Positions 49,755-58,308 of a stretch of 64,000 nucleotides of DNA are shown here, in pieces. A program made the position numbers and the translations under genes. This DNA comes from SW4 sp042466115 (GTDB lineage Bacteria > Pseudomonadota > Alphaproteobacteria > Rhodobacterales > Rhodobacteraceae), in the NCBI RefSeq assembly GCF_042466115.1, contig NZ_JAXHBQ010000001.1, positions 868,001 to 932,000 on the forward strand. Reading direction: 5' to 3'. Within the stretch, counting starts at the first letter, position 1. The number at the start of each line of letters is the position of its first letter. The notes beneath the pieces are model-generated. The model was given only the letters and a program-made list of their open reading frames with translations, made no database searches and was not told the DNA's origin.

Positions 49755-50560
49755 CACTGTGCCGGGCCGTCATAAAGCATCGGTGCCGGGTCATGACACA
49801 GGCCAAATTCGCCCCCCTGCGCCACAAAATCACGCAAGCGCCGCGCGGTTTCAAGCCCCGCAGCATGGTCATCCGAAATCAGACGCGCCGGAAAGCCGGG
49901 GGCGGCGTCTTGCATGATCGCCGCGCGCACCCATGCCGCATCAACAGCATAAAGAAACGGGCGCTCAAGATCGGGAAACAACAGACCGAAATGGCCCTTG
50001 GCATGCCCTGGCAACGGAACCGTCAAAACGCTGCCGTCACCAAACATATCGCCGCCCCTGACACCGGCGCGTTCAATCACTTCAAGCCCAGCCACGTCCG
50101 CCATCCGCGCATCAAAATCCGGTGGCAGGAGTTCCGCAAACACCCCGTGGCGCATATTCGCAAGGTAGCCGCGTGCGCGCACAGCGCCATAAGCTGCAAT
50201 GAACCGCGCCTGCGGAAAATCGCGCAGGCCCGACACATGATCAGCGTGGAAATGCGTGACAATGACCAGCCCGATGTCAGCAGGCCGCAAGCCAAGGCGC
50301 GCGAGGACCGCATCAGGTTGCCCCGTGGCCAAGAGCTGCGGGCGCAAAGCGGCCCCATAGGCGCGCAAACCCAGTGACCTGCCCTGCGCGCTGACAGCGG
50401 CGGGCGTATAGCCTGTGTCGATCATCACCCAGCCTGCGACAGGATGCTGGAACAGCCCCCAACGGACCGGCAGGCGCAGGCGCGCAAAGTGCGCGCCCGC
50501 CTGCACGAACCGCCGGTTCGCAGGCACCATGGCCGCGTTGAAGAACCGCGGAGTTATCAT
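49754..50560 (-). CDS. MBL-fold metallo-hydrolase (lactonase/thioesterase-like)
   Basis: 268 residues. The zinc-type site is complete: H103-x-H105-x-D107-H108 (VTHFHADHVSGL), H186 in PLPGHAKGH, D207 in YAVDAAW and H256 near the C-terminus. The layout is that of N-acyl-homoserine-lactonase-like hydrolases. In a ketosynthase cluster it might release or cyclise a thioester product, as MBL-type thioesterases do. The ATG at 50560 overlaps the epimerase stop (ATGA); upstream extension to 50782 is rejected because it runs through that gene. Confidence 0.84.
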   Translation of the reverse strand: MITPRFFNAAMVPANRRFVQAGAHFARLRLPVRWGLFQHPVAGWVMIDTGYTPAAVSAQGRSLGLRAYGAALRPQLLATGQPDAVLARLGLRPADIGLVIVTHFHADHVSGLRDFPQARFIAAYGAVRARGYLANMRHGVFAELLPPDFDARMADVAGLEVIERAGVRGGDMFGDGSVLTVPLPGHAKGHFGLLFPDLERPFLYAVDAAWVRAAIMQDAAPGFPARLISDDHAAGLETARRLRDFVAQGGEFGLCHDPAPMLYDGPAQ

Positions 50561-51516
50561 GCGCCTTCCCCGAAAGTGCGATCCAACCCTTGGGCGAAGG
50601 TCACCTGGGGTTGCCAACCCATGACACGCCTTGCCGCTGAAATATCCAGACTTTGCGCATAGGCGAACAGGCCCAAACCATAGCGTGTAACAAGCGGTTC
50701 GCGCGGGGTGCTGCGCAGGTGCGCGACCCCCTCGATCAACCGCGCCGCCTGCATCATCGGCCACAGCCTTGCCGCGCGCCAACGCGGCGTTATGCCAGCC
50801 CGCGCGCAGGCTTGATCAACGATATCGCGCACTGCAATCACCTCGCCGCCTGACACATTCAGCGTGGTGCCTTGCGCATCGGGTGCATCCAATGCGGCCA
50901 GAATGGCACTCACCACGTCATCCACATGAGTCAGATCAATGCGCGCCGCACCGTCACGAAACAACGGCAAGGGGCGCGCCTTGGCTGCGCGCAAGACCCG
51001 TGGCAACAACGCCGTGTCGCCCGCGCCGTAAATGCCGCGCGGGCGCAGGATCACGGCCTTTGGCAGATGCCTTCGGATCAGTGTTTCGCCCGCCGCCTTG
51101 GTCGCGGCGTAGTGGTTCACGGGGGGCGGCAGCGGCGCATCCTCGCGTTGATCCAGCTGATCGGCAAAAGCAAACCCCACGGTCGGCGAGGAGATATGCA
51201 CCACCCGTTCAATCCCGCGCGCGGCGGCGAAATCGGCAATGTTTTGCGTGCCCGTCACATTCGCAGCGACAAAGGCCTGTCGGCGACCGAATGGCGCAGA
51301 CAGGGCGGCGCAATGTACGACTGCGTCAATGTCGGGAATGTCGGAAAGGGGCTGCGAAATGTCATGGGCGACCATCTGAAACCCAAGGTTGCGCAAGGCG
51401 GCGATCCGGTCGGGATCTCGCCCGATCCCGACCGCAGGGGTACCCGATTGGGACAGTCGCGCCAGCAGCGCACCACCCAGAAACCCCGTCGCCCCCGTGA
51501 CCAGAACCCGATCCAT
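50557..51516 (-). CDS. NAD(P)-dependent epimerase/dehydratase (3-beta-HSD-like)
   Basis: 319 residues of the extended short-chain dehydrogenase fold. The coenzyme loop GATGFLGG is at residues 8-15, with the active-site Y136-x3-K140 in NHYAATK and a serine in HISSPTVG. It starts MDRVLVTGATGFLGGALLA. Members reduce ketones or epimerise sugars; OleD-type and 3-beta-hydroxysteroid-type reductases share this look. Beside a ketosynthase, reduction of a beta-keto product is the simplest guess. The ATG at 51516 overlaps the ketosynthase stop (TAATG). Confidence 0.85.
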   Translation of the reverse strand: MDRVLVTGATGFLGGALLARLSQSGTPAVGIGRDPDRIAALRNLGFQMVAHDISQPLSDIPDIDAVVHCAALSAPFGRRQAFVAANVTGTQNIADFAAARGIERVVHISSPTVGFAFADQLDQREDAPLPPPVNHYAATKAAGETLIRRHLPKAVILRPRGIYGAGDTALLPRVLRAAKARPLPLFRDGAARIDLTHVDDVVSAILAALDAPDAQGTTLNVSGGEVIAVRDIVDQACARAGITPRWRAARLWPMMQAARLIEGVAHLRSTPREPLVTRYGLGLFAYAQSLDISAARRVMGWQPQVTFAQGLDRTFGEGA

Positions 51517-52496
51517 TATGCAACCTCAAGCGCGAGGCCGCCAAACGACACTCCCGCAGATGTGCCCAGCAACAAAACCTTGCCGCGCATCCGCCCGTCA
51601 CGCCGGGCAACATCCAGCCCAAAAGGGATCGAGGCGGCAATCTGGTTGCCAACTTCGGCGGCGATATTGACGACACGGTCAGCCGCAAACCCCGTTTGAC
51701 GGATCATGTGGCCCAGCGCAAAGGGGCTGGCCTGATGGGGCACGATCAGGTCCACGTCATCCACGCCCCAACCGGCCCGCGCCAGCAAATCATCGACAAA
51801 GCCGCGGAAATGCACCGACGTGAGCCGGAACAACCTGCGGCCATCCATCTGGAAACGCGCATGGGCCGCGAATTCATCCGGCGTTTCGTGAAAATCGAAC
51901 CGTGTGCCGCCCGCCCCGATCGCACAGTCGTCATAGCCGCTTGGAAACGTGCGCATCAGGGTCGCGACAACACCACCCGCATCGGCGCGGGTGATCACAG
52001 CCGCGCCTGCCCCGTCGCCAAACAGAGCGGCGATTTCCGGCTGGCTGTCCCAAGGCAGCGCACGCGATGCGATTTCGGATGAAAACACCAGCGCGGCTGA
52101 CACGCGCCCCGTGTCCACCGCCATCGCAGCCTGTTCAAGCGCCGTGACAAAGCTGAGGCAGGTTGCGTTCACATCGAACCCCGCCGCCTGACCGTCCGCA
52201 AAACCCAGGCGCTGCATCACCAGCGGGGCTGTTGCGGGAATTGGTTGATAGGGCACGGCCTGCGCCCCGATCACCAACCCGACCTCGCTGGCCGTCAGGC
52301 CAGCATTGGCCAGTGCGTTTGTGCAGGCCGTGACAGCCAGATCAACCTGGCTTTCGCCTTCGCAGACATGGCGCATGGCCACGCCTGTCGCCGTTTCAAG
52401 GTGGCCGCTTTCCAATCCAAGGCGCGCGTCCCAAGCGGATGATGGAACTGCCTTGTGTGGCAATGCCCGCCCTGTTCCTGCAATCTTGATCTGCAT
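51516..52496 (-). CDS. 3-oxoacyl-ACP synthase III-like ketosynthase
   Basis: 326 residues of the thiolase fold. Catalytic triad: C113 in DVNATCLSF, H254 in VPHQASPF and N284 in EVGNQIAAS. The C-terminal GTSAGVSFGGLALEV is typical. It is a second-type KAS III (not in a fab operon), so it probably condenses a specific acyl group in a special pathway; it also has some likeness to OleA-type enzymes. The ATG at 52496 has GGAAAG about eight bases upstream; an ATG at 52523 lacks one. First gene of the operon. Confidence 0.86.
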   Translation of the reverse strand: MQIKIAGTGRALPHKAVPSSAWDARLGLESGHLETATGVAMRHVCEGESQVDLAVTACTNALANAGLTASEVGLVIGAQAVPYQPIPATAPLVMQRLGFADGQAAGFDVNATCLSFVTALEQAAMAVDTGRVSAALVFSSEIASRALPWDSQPEIAALFGDGAGAAVITRADAGGVVATLMRTFPSGYDDCAIGAGGTRFDFHETPDEFAAHARFQMDGRRLFRLTSVHFRGFVDDLLARAGWGVDDVDLIVPHQASPFALGHMIRQTGFAADRVVNIAAEVGNQIAASIPFGLDVARRDGRMRGKVLLLGTSAGVSFGGLALEVA

Positions 52497-52524
52497 ATCG
52501 GCGCTTTCCGGTCGTTGGTTCATT

Positions 52525-52591
52525 CGGGGCAAGCTATTGCGCCCCGCATCCCGTTCAAATAGCGGCTTTCCATACCTTGAACAAGGTTCAA
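52525..52591 (-). promoter_or_regulatory. Candidate operator, promoter and leader hairpin of the ketosynthase operon
   Basis: TTGAAC-AAG-GTTCAA (52577-52591) is a perfect six-base inverted repeat. On the minus strand TTGTTC (52584-52579) and TATTTG (52561-52556), 17 bp apart, could be a promoter whose -35 box lies in this palindrome. Downstream in the leader, CGGGGC/GCCCCG (52525-52530 with 52541-52546) forms a short GC hairpin. The arrangement fits a repressed promoter; unproven. Confidence 0.4.
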
Positions 52592-52725
52592 AAGTAATTA
52601 TCCCCTCTTTTCAATGCTTAATGTTGTGCGCAAATCCGGTGTCATATCGCGGATTTTCATGGGCAAAGCGGCTGGATTCCCCTAATGTGACGCGCTAACA
52701 GGACTGAAATTTCGCGCAGAAAGAC

Positions 52726-54606
52726 TTGTTCGTGGCCAAAGCAGCGACCCGCACAGACATGACCACCGCCGCGCTGTTTGCCCTGCGTTGGGAGCGTGGT
52801 CAGCGTGATCTGATCGGCCCGCTGACGCGGCTATATGGCGGCGTGATTGCCCCTGAAACGCTGCTCGATCGCACGCGCGATCTGCTGCAAAAACACTGGC
52901 GCGCGCGCCCTGCCGATCTGCGCCGCCTTGATCTGGTCCGCGATCTGAACCCCGACTGGTTCCTGTCGCAGGATATGGTCGGCTATGTGTTCTATATCGA
53001 CAAATTCGCAGGACGGCTGAAAAACCTGCCCGCACATATCCCCTACTTGCAAGACCTTGGCGTAACTTATGCGCATATGATGCCCTGCCTGATGCCGCGC
53101 GCGGGGCAATCGGACGGGGGCTATGCGGTCAAGGATTACCGCCGCATCAATCCCGATCTGGGCAGCATGGCGGATTTCCAGTCTGCCAACCTGTCCCTGC
53201 GCGCGGCCGGAATCAGCCCTTGCATCGACATGGTGCTGAACCACACCGCCAAGGAACACGAATGGGCGCAAAAGGCGCGCGCGGGCGATCCGTTTTATCA
53301 GGCGTTCTACCGGATGTTCGATGACGACACGCTGCCCAAACAATACGAACGAACGCTGGTCGAAATCTTTCCCGCGCAGGCACCGGGCAATTTCACCTAC
53401 TACCCCGATATGGGCAAATGGGTCTGGACCACCTTCAACGAATATCAATGGGATCTGAACTGGGAAAATCCCGAAGTGTTCCTCGCGATCCTAGATACGA
53501 TCCTGTTTCTGGCCAACAAGGGCGTCGAGGTGTTCCGCCTTGATGCGGTCGCCTTCATGTGGAAACGGATGGGCACAGGCTGCCAGAACCTGCCCGAAGT
53601 CCACGACATTTTGCAGGCGCTGACCCAAGCCACCCGTGTCGCCGCCCCGGCTGTCATCCACAAGGCCGAAGCGATTGTCGGGCCCGCCGATCTGGTGCCC
53701 TATCTGGGGACGGGACGCCATGCGGGGCGGGTTAGCCAGCTGGCCTATCACAACAGTCTGATGGTGCAGTACTGGTCGGCCCTTGCATCCGGTGACACGC
53801 GGTTGATGACCCATGTGTTGCGCAGCCATTTCCCTGAAAGCTTCCGGCGCGCCAGTTTTGCCACCTATATCCGCTGCCACGACGATATCGGCTGGGCCAT
53901 CACCGAGGAAGACGCCGCCCATATCCCGCATATGTCCGCCCCGGCGCATCGCAACTTTCTAGCCGATTTTTATGCGGGCAGCTTTCTGGGTAGCCCTGCG
54001 CGCGGTGCGGATTTTCAGGCGAACGCAGCAACCGGAGACCGCCGCACCAACGGGTCATTTGCCAGCCTTGCGGGGCTGGAATCTGCGCTGGAAAGTGGCG
54101 ACCAAGCGGCAATCGACACTGCCATCGCGCGGATCAGATTGGGCCATACCCTGATCGCGTCTTTTGGTGGTATCCCGTTGATTTATATGGGGGACGAATT
54201 GGGATTGTTGAACGATCACAGCTATCTGGATGACCCGACCCGCGTGGATGACGGGCGCTGGATGCATCGCCCCGCGATGGATTGGGACAAGGCGGGCGAT
54301 CTGGCCGGTCAAAGCGCGCCGCATGCGCGCATCTACCACGATTTGCACCACATTCTGGCGGTGCGCAAAGCCACGCCGCAGCTGGCCGCGCAAAACCCCA
54401 CGCGGATCGTTGACAGCGGTGTTGCGGGTGTCGTTGCCTATGTCCGCCAAGGCGATGATCGCAATGTGACTTGCCTTTGCAATTTTACCAACCAGCCGCA
54501 GATGGTGACTGTCGACGGAGGTGACAGCACCGATCTTCTGACCGGCGACACCCATGGCGGGACGGTCACATTGCACCCCTTTGGCAGCGTCTGGTTGCGC
54601 GCCTAG
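52726..54606 (+). CDS. ams: Amylosucrase-type GH13 enzyme
   Basis: Up to 626 residues. Amylosucrase splits sucrose and adds the glucose to alpha-1,4-glucan, releasing fructose. Segments match the Neisseria enzyme closely: LNPDWFLSQDMVGYVFYIDKF-like start, QSDGGYAVKDYR, NHTAKEHEWAQKARAGDP and VWTTFNEYQWDLN. Predicted catalytic residues are the nucleophile aspartate in FRLDAVAFMWKRMGTG, the acid glutamate in HKAEAIVG and the aspartate in RCHDDIGWAI. The start is unsure: TTG 52726, GTG 52732 (AGAAAGA upstream) or ATG 52759. It is convergent with the glycogen operon, sharing a CTAG stop with pgm. Confidence 0.86.
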   Translation: MFVAKAATRTDMTTAALFALRWERGQRDLIGPLTRLYGGVIAPETLLDRTRDLLQKHWRARPADLRRLDLVRDLNPDWFLSQDMVGYVFYIDKFAGRLKNLPAHIPYLQDLGVTYAHMMPCLMPRAGQSDGGYAVKDYRRINPDLGSMADFQSANLSLRAAGISPCIDMVLNHTAKEHEWAQKARAGDPFYQAFYRMFDDDTLPKQYERTLVEIFPAQAPGNFTYYPDMGKWVWTTFNEYQWDLNWENPEVFLAILDTILFLANKGVEVFRLDAVAFMWKRMGTGCQNLPEVHDILQALTQATRVAAPAVIHKAEAIVGPADLVPYLGTGRHAGRVSQLAYHNSLMVQYWSALASGDTRLMTHVLRSHFPESFRRASFATYIRCHDDIGWAITEEDAAHIPHMSAPAHRNFLADFYAGSFLGSPARGADFQANAATGDRRTNGSFASLAGLESALESGDQAAIDTAIARIRLGHTLIASFGGIPLIYMGDELGLLNDHSYLDDPTRVDDGRWMHRPAMDWDKAGDLAGQSAPHARIYHDLHHILAVRKATPQLAAQNPTRIVDSGVAGVVAYVRQGDDRNVTCLCNFTNQPQMVTVDGGDSTDLLTGDTHGGTVTLHPFGSVWLRA

Positions 54607-56225
54607 GTGATCACATCGGGGCCTGTGCGCCCGGTTATTTCGGCCAGTTGCGTGACCGACAAGACCGCTTGGACCAAAGGCGCAAGGGCGGCGGCCGTAT
54701 CGGCAAATTCTACCCCTGCCCCATCAACGGCCCGTTCCAGATACACGCGGATTGTCGCGCCTTCGGTGCCGGTGCCTGACAGGCGGATCACCGCACGGTA
54801 GCCTCCGTCAAACCACAGCCGCAATCCTTGCCCTGCGCTGTGCGATCCGTCGACCGGATCGTCATAGGCGAATTCATCTGCGCTCGTCACGGTCAGTTCG
54901 CCGTGAACCTGCCCCTTCAAGGTATTCATGTTGTCGCGCAGGCGCGCAACCATTGCATCGGCGGCGTCACTGGCCACAGCCTCGTAATCATAGCGCGAAT
55001 AGAAATTGCGCCCGAATTCCCCCCAGTGATCGGCCATCACCTCGGCTACGGATTGCTGGCGCACCGCCAAGATATTGAGCCACAACAGCACCGCCCAAAG
55101 CCCGTCCTTTTCGCGAATGTGGTTTGATCCGGTGCCGGCACTTTCCTCGCCACAAAGGGTGGCTTGACCGGAATCGAGAAGATTGCCAAAGAATTTCCAA
55201 CCCGTGGGCGTTTCAAACAGCGCGATTCCCATGGCATTTGCCACACGGTCCACCGCCCCGCTTGTGGGCATCGAACGGGCCACGCCCGCCAGCCCGCCGG
55301 AATACCCGCGCGCCAGATGGGCGTTGGCCGCCAGCACGGCCAGACTGTCAGACGGTGTCACATAAGCACCGCGCCCGACGATCATGTTCCGGTCCCCGTC
55401 CCCGTCTGACGCCGCGCCGAAATCGGGGGCATTTGCACCTGTCATCCGGTCCATCAATTCATGCGCCCAGACCGGGTTTGGATCAGGATGGCCGCCGCCA
55501 AAATCCGGCAAGGGCGTGGCATTGATCACCGACCCTTCGGGTGCGCCCAACGTCCCCTCCAAAATCGCGGTGGCATAGGGGCCGGTGACCGCATGCATCG
55601 CATCGAAACACAGCGTGAAACCACCCGCGAACAAGGCGCGGATCGCGTCGAAATCAAACAGGGTTTCCATCAGCGCGCTGTAGTCGCTCACGGGGTCAAC
55701 CACGCTGACAGTCATTGTCCCCAGCGTGGAGCCCCCCCGCACGCCAAGGTCAACATCGCCCGCATCAAGCATCTGATATTGCGTCAGGGTTTCTGTCTGC
55801 GCGAAAATCGCATCCGTGACGCTTTCGGGCGCGGGGCCACCGTTGGCACCATTGTATTTGATGCCGAAATCTTCATCTTCGCCACCCGGATTGTGGCTGG
55901 CCGACAGGATCAGCCCGCCGTCCGTGTCATTCAGCCGGATCAAATGGGATGCAGCGGGCGTGGACAGCAACCCGTTTTGCCCGACAATGACCCGCGCAAC
56001 GCCATTAGCTGCAGCCATCTTCAAGATGATCTGGATCGCCTGAACGTTATAAAACCGCCCGTCCCCGCCCACGACCAAGGTCTTGCCTGCGACCCCGCCA
56101 ATGCCGTTGAAAACCGCCTGCACGAAGTTCGCCAGATAATGCGGCTGCATGAACACCCGCGTCTTCTTGCGCAGGCCCGATGTGCCGGGTTTCTGGCCCG
56201 CGAATGGTGTGGTGGTGACGATCAT
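54603..56225 (-). CDS. pgm: Alpha-D-glucose phosphoglucomutase
   Basis: 540 residues. It interconverts glucose-1-phosphate and glucose-6-phosphate, linking glycogen to central metabolism. The phosphoserine loop is ILSASHNPGGEDEDFGIKYN, the metal loop is SDGDGDRNMIVG, the sugar-binding GEESAGTGSNH follows, and the C-terminal phosphate-binding RLSGTGTEGATIRVY is present. The ATG at 56225 has AAGGAG inside the end of glgX, one base after its stop codon. It is the last gene of the glycogen operon. Confidence 0.95.
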   Translation of the reverse strand: MIVTTTPFAGQKPGTSGLRKKTRVFMQPHYLANFVQAVFNGIGGVAGKTLVVGGDGRFYNVQAIQIILKMAAANGVARVIVGQNGLLSTPAASHLIRLNDTDGGLILSASHNPGGEDEDFGIKYNGANGGPAPESVTDAIFAQTETLTQYQMLDAGDVDLGVRGGSTLGTMTVSVVDPVSDYSALMETLFDFDAIRALFAGGFTLCFDAMHAVTGPYATAILEGTLGAPEGSVINATPLPDFGGGHPDPNPVWAHELMDRMTGANAPDFGAASDGDGDRNMIVGRGAYVTPSDSLAVLAANAHLARGYSGGLAGVARSMPTSGAVDRVANAMGIALFETPTGWKFFGNLLDSGQATLCGEESAGTGSNHIREKDGLWAVLLWLNILAVRQQSVAEVMADHWGEFGRNFYSRYDYEAVASDAADAMVARLRDNMNTLKGQVHGELTVTSADEFAYDDPVDGSHSAGQGLRLWFDGGYRAVIRLSGTGTEGATIRVYLERAVDGAGVEFADTAAALAPLVQAVLSVTQLAEITGRTGPDVIT

Positions 56226-56226
56226 G

Positions 56227-58308
56227 TCAGTCTCCTTTCGGGGCCAGTGCAAGGGCGACAACAGTTTGCCCCTGCACACGGATGAACCCATCCGTCACGG
56301 GCCAGTTCGCGGCAGACGGGTGAAACGTATCAATCTGGCAGACCCATTCATAGCCGTCCTGCGCAGGTGGCACGACCGCATCCTGCGCATCACCATCGCG
56401 GTTGAAAACCATGAACACAGGTGCAGGATCATCACCACCCGCTGGCATTTCAGCCGCGCCGCGCACGACAAGGGTAAAACTGGCCAATCCGGGATCGCGC
56501 CATTCCAGCGGCTCTCCCTGAAAGTCGCTCCAGACCACATCGGGCAGGTTGTCTTGGGCGCGGGGCGCACCGTGCAAGAACCGTTTCTGATGCAACGCAG
56601 GGTGCGCGGACCGAAACGCCGAAAGGCGCGCAACGAAATCTGCCAAGCCCTGATCGCCCCCCGCCCAGTTGATCCAGCCAATCGGGTTGTCCTGACAATA
56701 GGCGTTATTGTTTCCGCCCTGCGAATTGCCCATTTCATCACCCGCCAGCAGCATCGGTGTGCCTTGGGACAGGAACAGGGTTGCCAGAATGTTGCGCTGG
56801 CGTTGCGCGCGTTTTGCGATGATCGCAGGATCGTCGCTGGGGCCTTCAACGCCGCAATTATCACTGTAGTTGGCGTGATGCCCGTCCTTGTTGCTTTCCT
56901 TGTTGGCCTGATTGTGGCGGCGGCTGTATCGGGTCACATCAGCCAGCGTGAACCCGTCATGCGAAGTGACGAAGTTCACCGATGACGCGGCCGACCGTCC
57001 TGCCCGATCGAACCTTTCGGCCGTCCCAAGCAAGCCTGCCGCCAAGTCTTGGGTGGCGTGATCATCGCCGCGCCAGTAGCGGCGCAGGGTGTCGCGGTAG
57101 CGGTCATTCCATTCAGCGAACCGGTACGGAAATTCGCCCAATCGATACCCGCCCGGCCCGATATCCCAAGGTTCGGCAATCAGTTGCACCTGTGACAGCA
57201 CCGGATCCTGCAACAGCGCGTCAAAGAACCCGCCACGCGGATCGAACCCGTGATCTTCGCGCCCCAGCGTCGTGGCCAGATCGAACCGAAAACCCGACAC
57301 ACCCATGCATTCGACCCAAAACCGCAGGCTATCCATGACCATGCGCAACACGAACGGATGTGACAGGTCCAGCGTGTTCCCCGTGCCGGCATCATTGGCG
57401 TAATAGCGCGGCTGGCCCGCGTTCAGGCGATAGTATGATGCGTTATCAAGGCCGCGAAAGCACAAGGTCGGACCGTTCTGATCGCCCTCGGCTGTGTGGT
57501 TGTAAACCACGTCCAGGATCACCGATATCCCAGCGCGGCGCAGCTTTGCAACCATTGCGCGAAAGCCCTTGATACCGTCAGGTCCAAAGTAACGAGGTTC
57601 GGCGGCAAAAAAACCGATGGAATTATAGCCCCAGTAGTTGGTCAGCCCGCGCCCCTGCAGAAAGGTTTCGTCAACCAGGGCATGGACCGGCAGCAGTTCA
57701 ACCGACTTGACCCCAAGCCGTTGATAATGCGCGATCATCGCGTCACTGGCGATCCCCTCGTAGGTGCCGCGCAGGGTATCGGGAACGGACTGGCATTCCT
57801 GCGTCAGGCCTTTGACATGGGCCTCGTAGATTAGATCGCACGGGGTGTCGGGCAGCGGGTCAGGTGTGACGGGCGCAAACAGCGCTGGATCGGAAACCAC
57901 CGATTTTGGCACATATGGCCCACTGTCCTCAGTACCCAATGACAGGTCTTTGGCCGAATTTGCCGGATCATAGCCGAACAACGCATCGACCGGCTGCCAG
58001 CTCCCGTGCACCTCGCGGGTATAGGGATCAAGCAGCAGTTTGTGCGGATTGAACCGGTGCCCCTGTTCGGGCGCAAAGGGGCCATGCGCGCGGAAGCCAT
58101 ATAGCGTGCCGATCGCCAAATCGGGCACGAAACCATGCCACACCGGACCCGACTTTTCGGGCAGGGGAATGCGCGCTGTTTCGGTTTGTCCGTCAGGGGA
58201 AAAAAGGCACAGTTCAATCTTGCTGGCGTGTTCGGAAAACACGGCGAAATTCACGCCCGCACCCGTATGATGCGCACCCAAACGGTGCGGCGTGCCAGCG
58301 CTGATCAT
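56227..58308 (-). CDS. glgX: Glycogen debranching enzyme (isoamylase type)
   Basis: 693 residues. An N-terminal CBM48 domain (MISAGTPHRLGAHHTGAGVN, residues 1-110) precedes a GH13 barrel. Catalytic residues are the nucleophile aspartate in GFRFDLATTLGR, the acid glutamate in LIAEPWDIGPGGY and the stabilising aspartate in FVTSHDGFTLADV. It removes alpha-1,6 branches left by phosphorylase. The ATG at 58308 overlaps the glgA stop codon (ATGA). Confidence 0.95.
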   Translation of the reverse strand: MISAGTPHRLGAHHTGAGVNFAVFSEHASKIELCLFSPDGQTETARIPLPEKSGPVWHGFVPDLAIGTLYGFRAHGPFAPEQGHRFNPHKLLLDPYTREVHGSWQPVDALFGYDPANSAKDLSLGTEDSGPYVPKSVVSDPALFAPVTPDPLPDTPCDLIYEAHVKGLTQECQSVPDTLRGTYEGIASDAMIAHYQRLGVKSVELLPVHALVDETFLQGRGLTNYWGYNSIGFFAAEPRYFGPDGIKGFRAMVAKLRRAGISVILDVVYNHTAEGDQNGPTLCFRGLDNASYYRLNAGQPRYYANDAGTGNTLDLSHPFVLRMVMDSLRFWVECMGVSGFRFDLATTLGREDHGFDPRGGFFDALLQDPVLSQVQLIAEPWDIGPGGYRLGEFPYRFAEWNDRYRDTLRRYWRGDDHATQDLAAGLLGTAERFDRAGRSAASSVNFVTSHDGFTLADVTRYSRRHNQANKESNKDGHHANYSDNCGVEGPSDDPAIIAKRAQRQRNILATLFLSQGTPMLLAGDEMGNSQGGNNNAYCQDNPIGWINWAGGDQGLADFVARLSAFRSAHPALHQKRFLHGAPRAQDNLPDVVWSDFQGEPLEWRDPGLASFTLVVRGAAEMPAGGDDPAPVFMVFNRDGDAQDAVVPPAQDGYEWVCQIDTFHPSAANWPVTDGFIRVQGQTVVALALAPKGD

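Noticed and set aside
49754..50560. Stand-alone N-acyl-homoserine lactonase for quorum quenching
   Set aside because: The fold fits, but the gene is locked inside a biosynthetic operon and no LuxI/LuxR genes are seen nearby.
50557..52496. Assignment of the cluster as a complete oleABCD olefin/beta-lactone pathway
   Set aside because: No alpha/beta-hydrolase (OleB) is present, the adenylating enzyme is F390-synthetase-like rather than clearly OleC-like, and extra Rieske and GNAT genes are unexplained.
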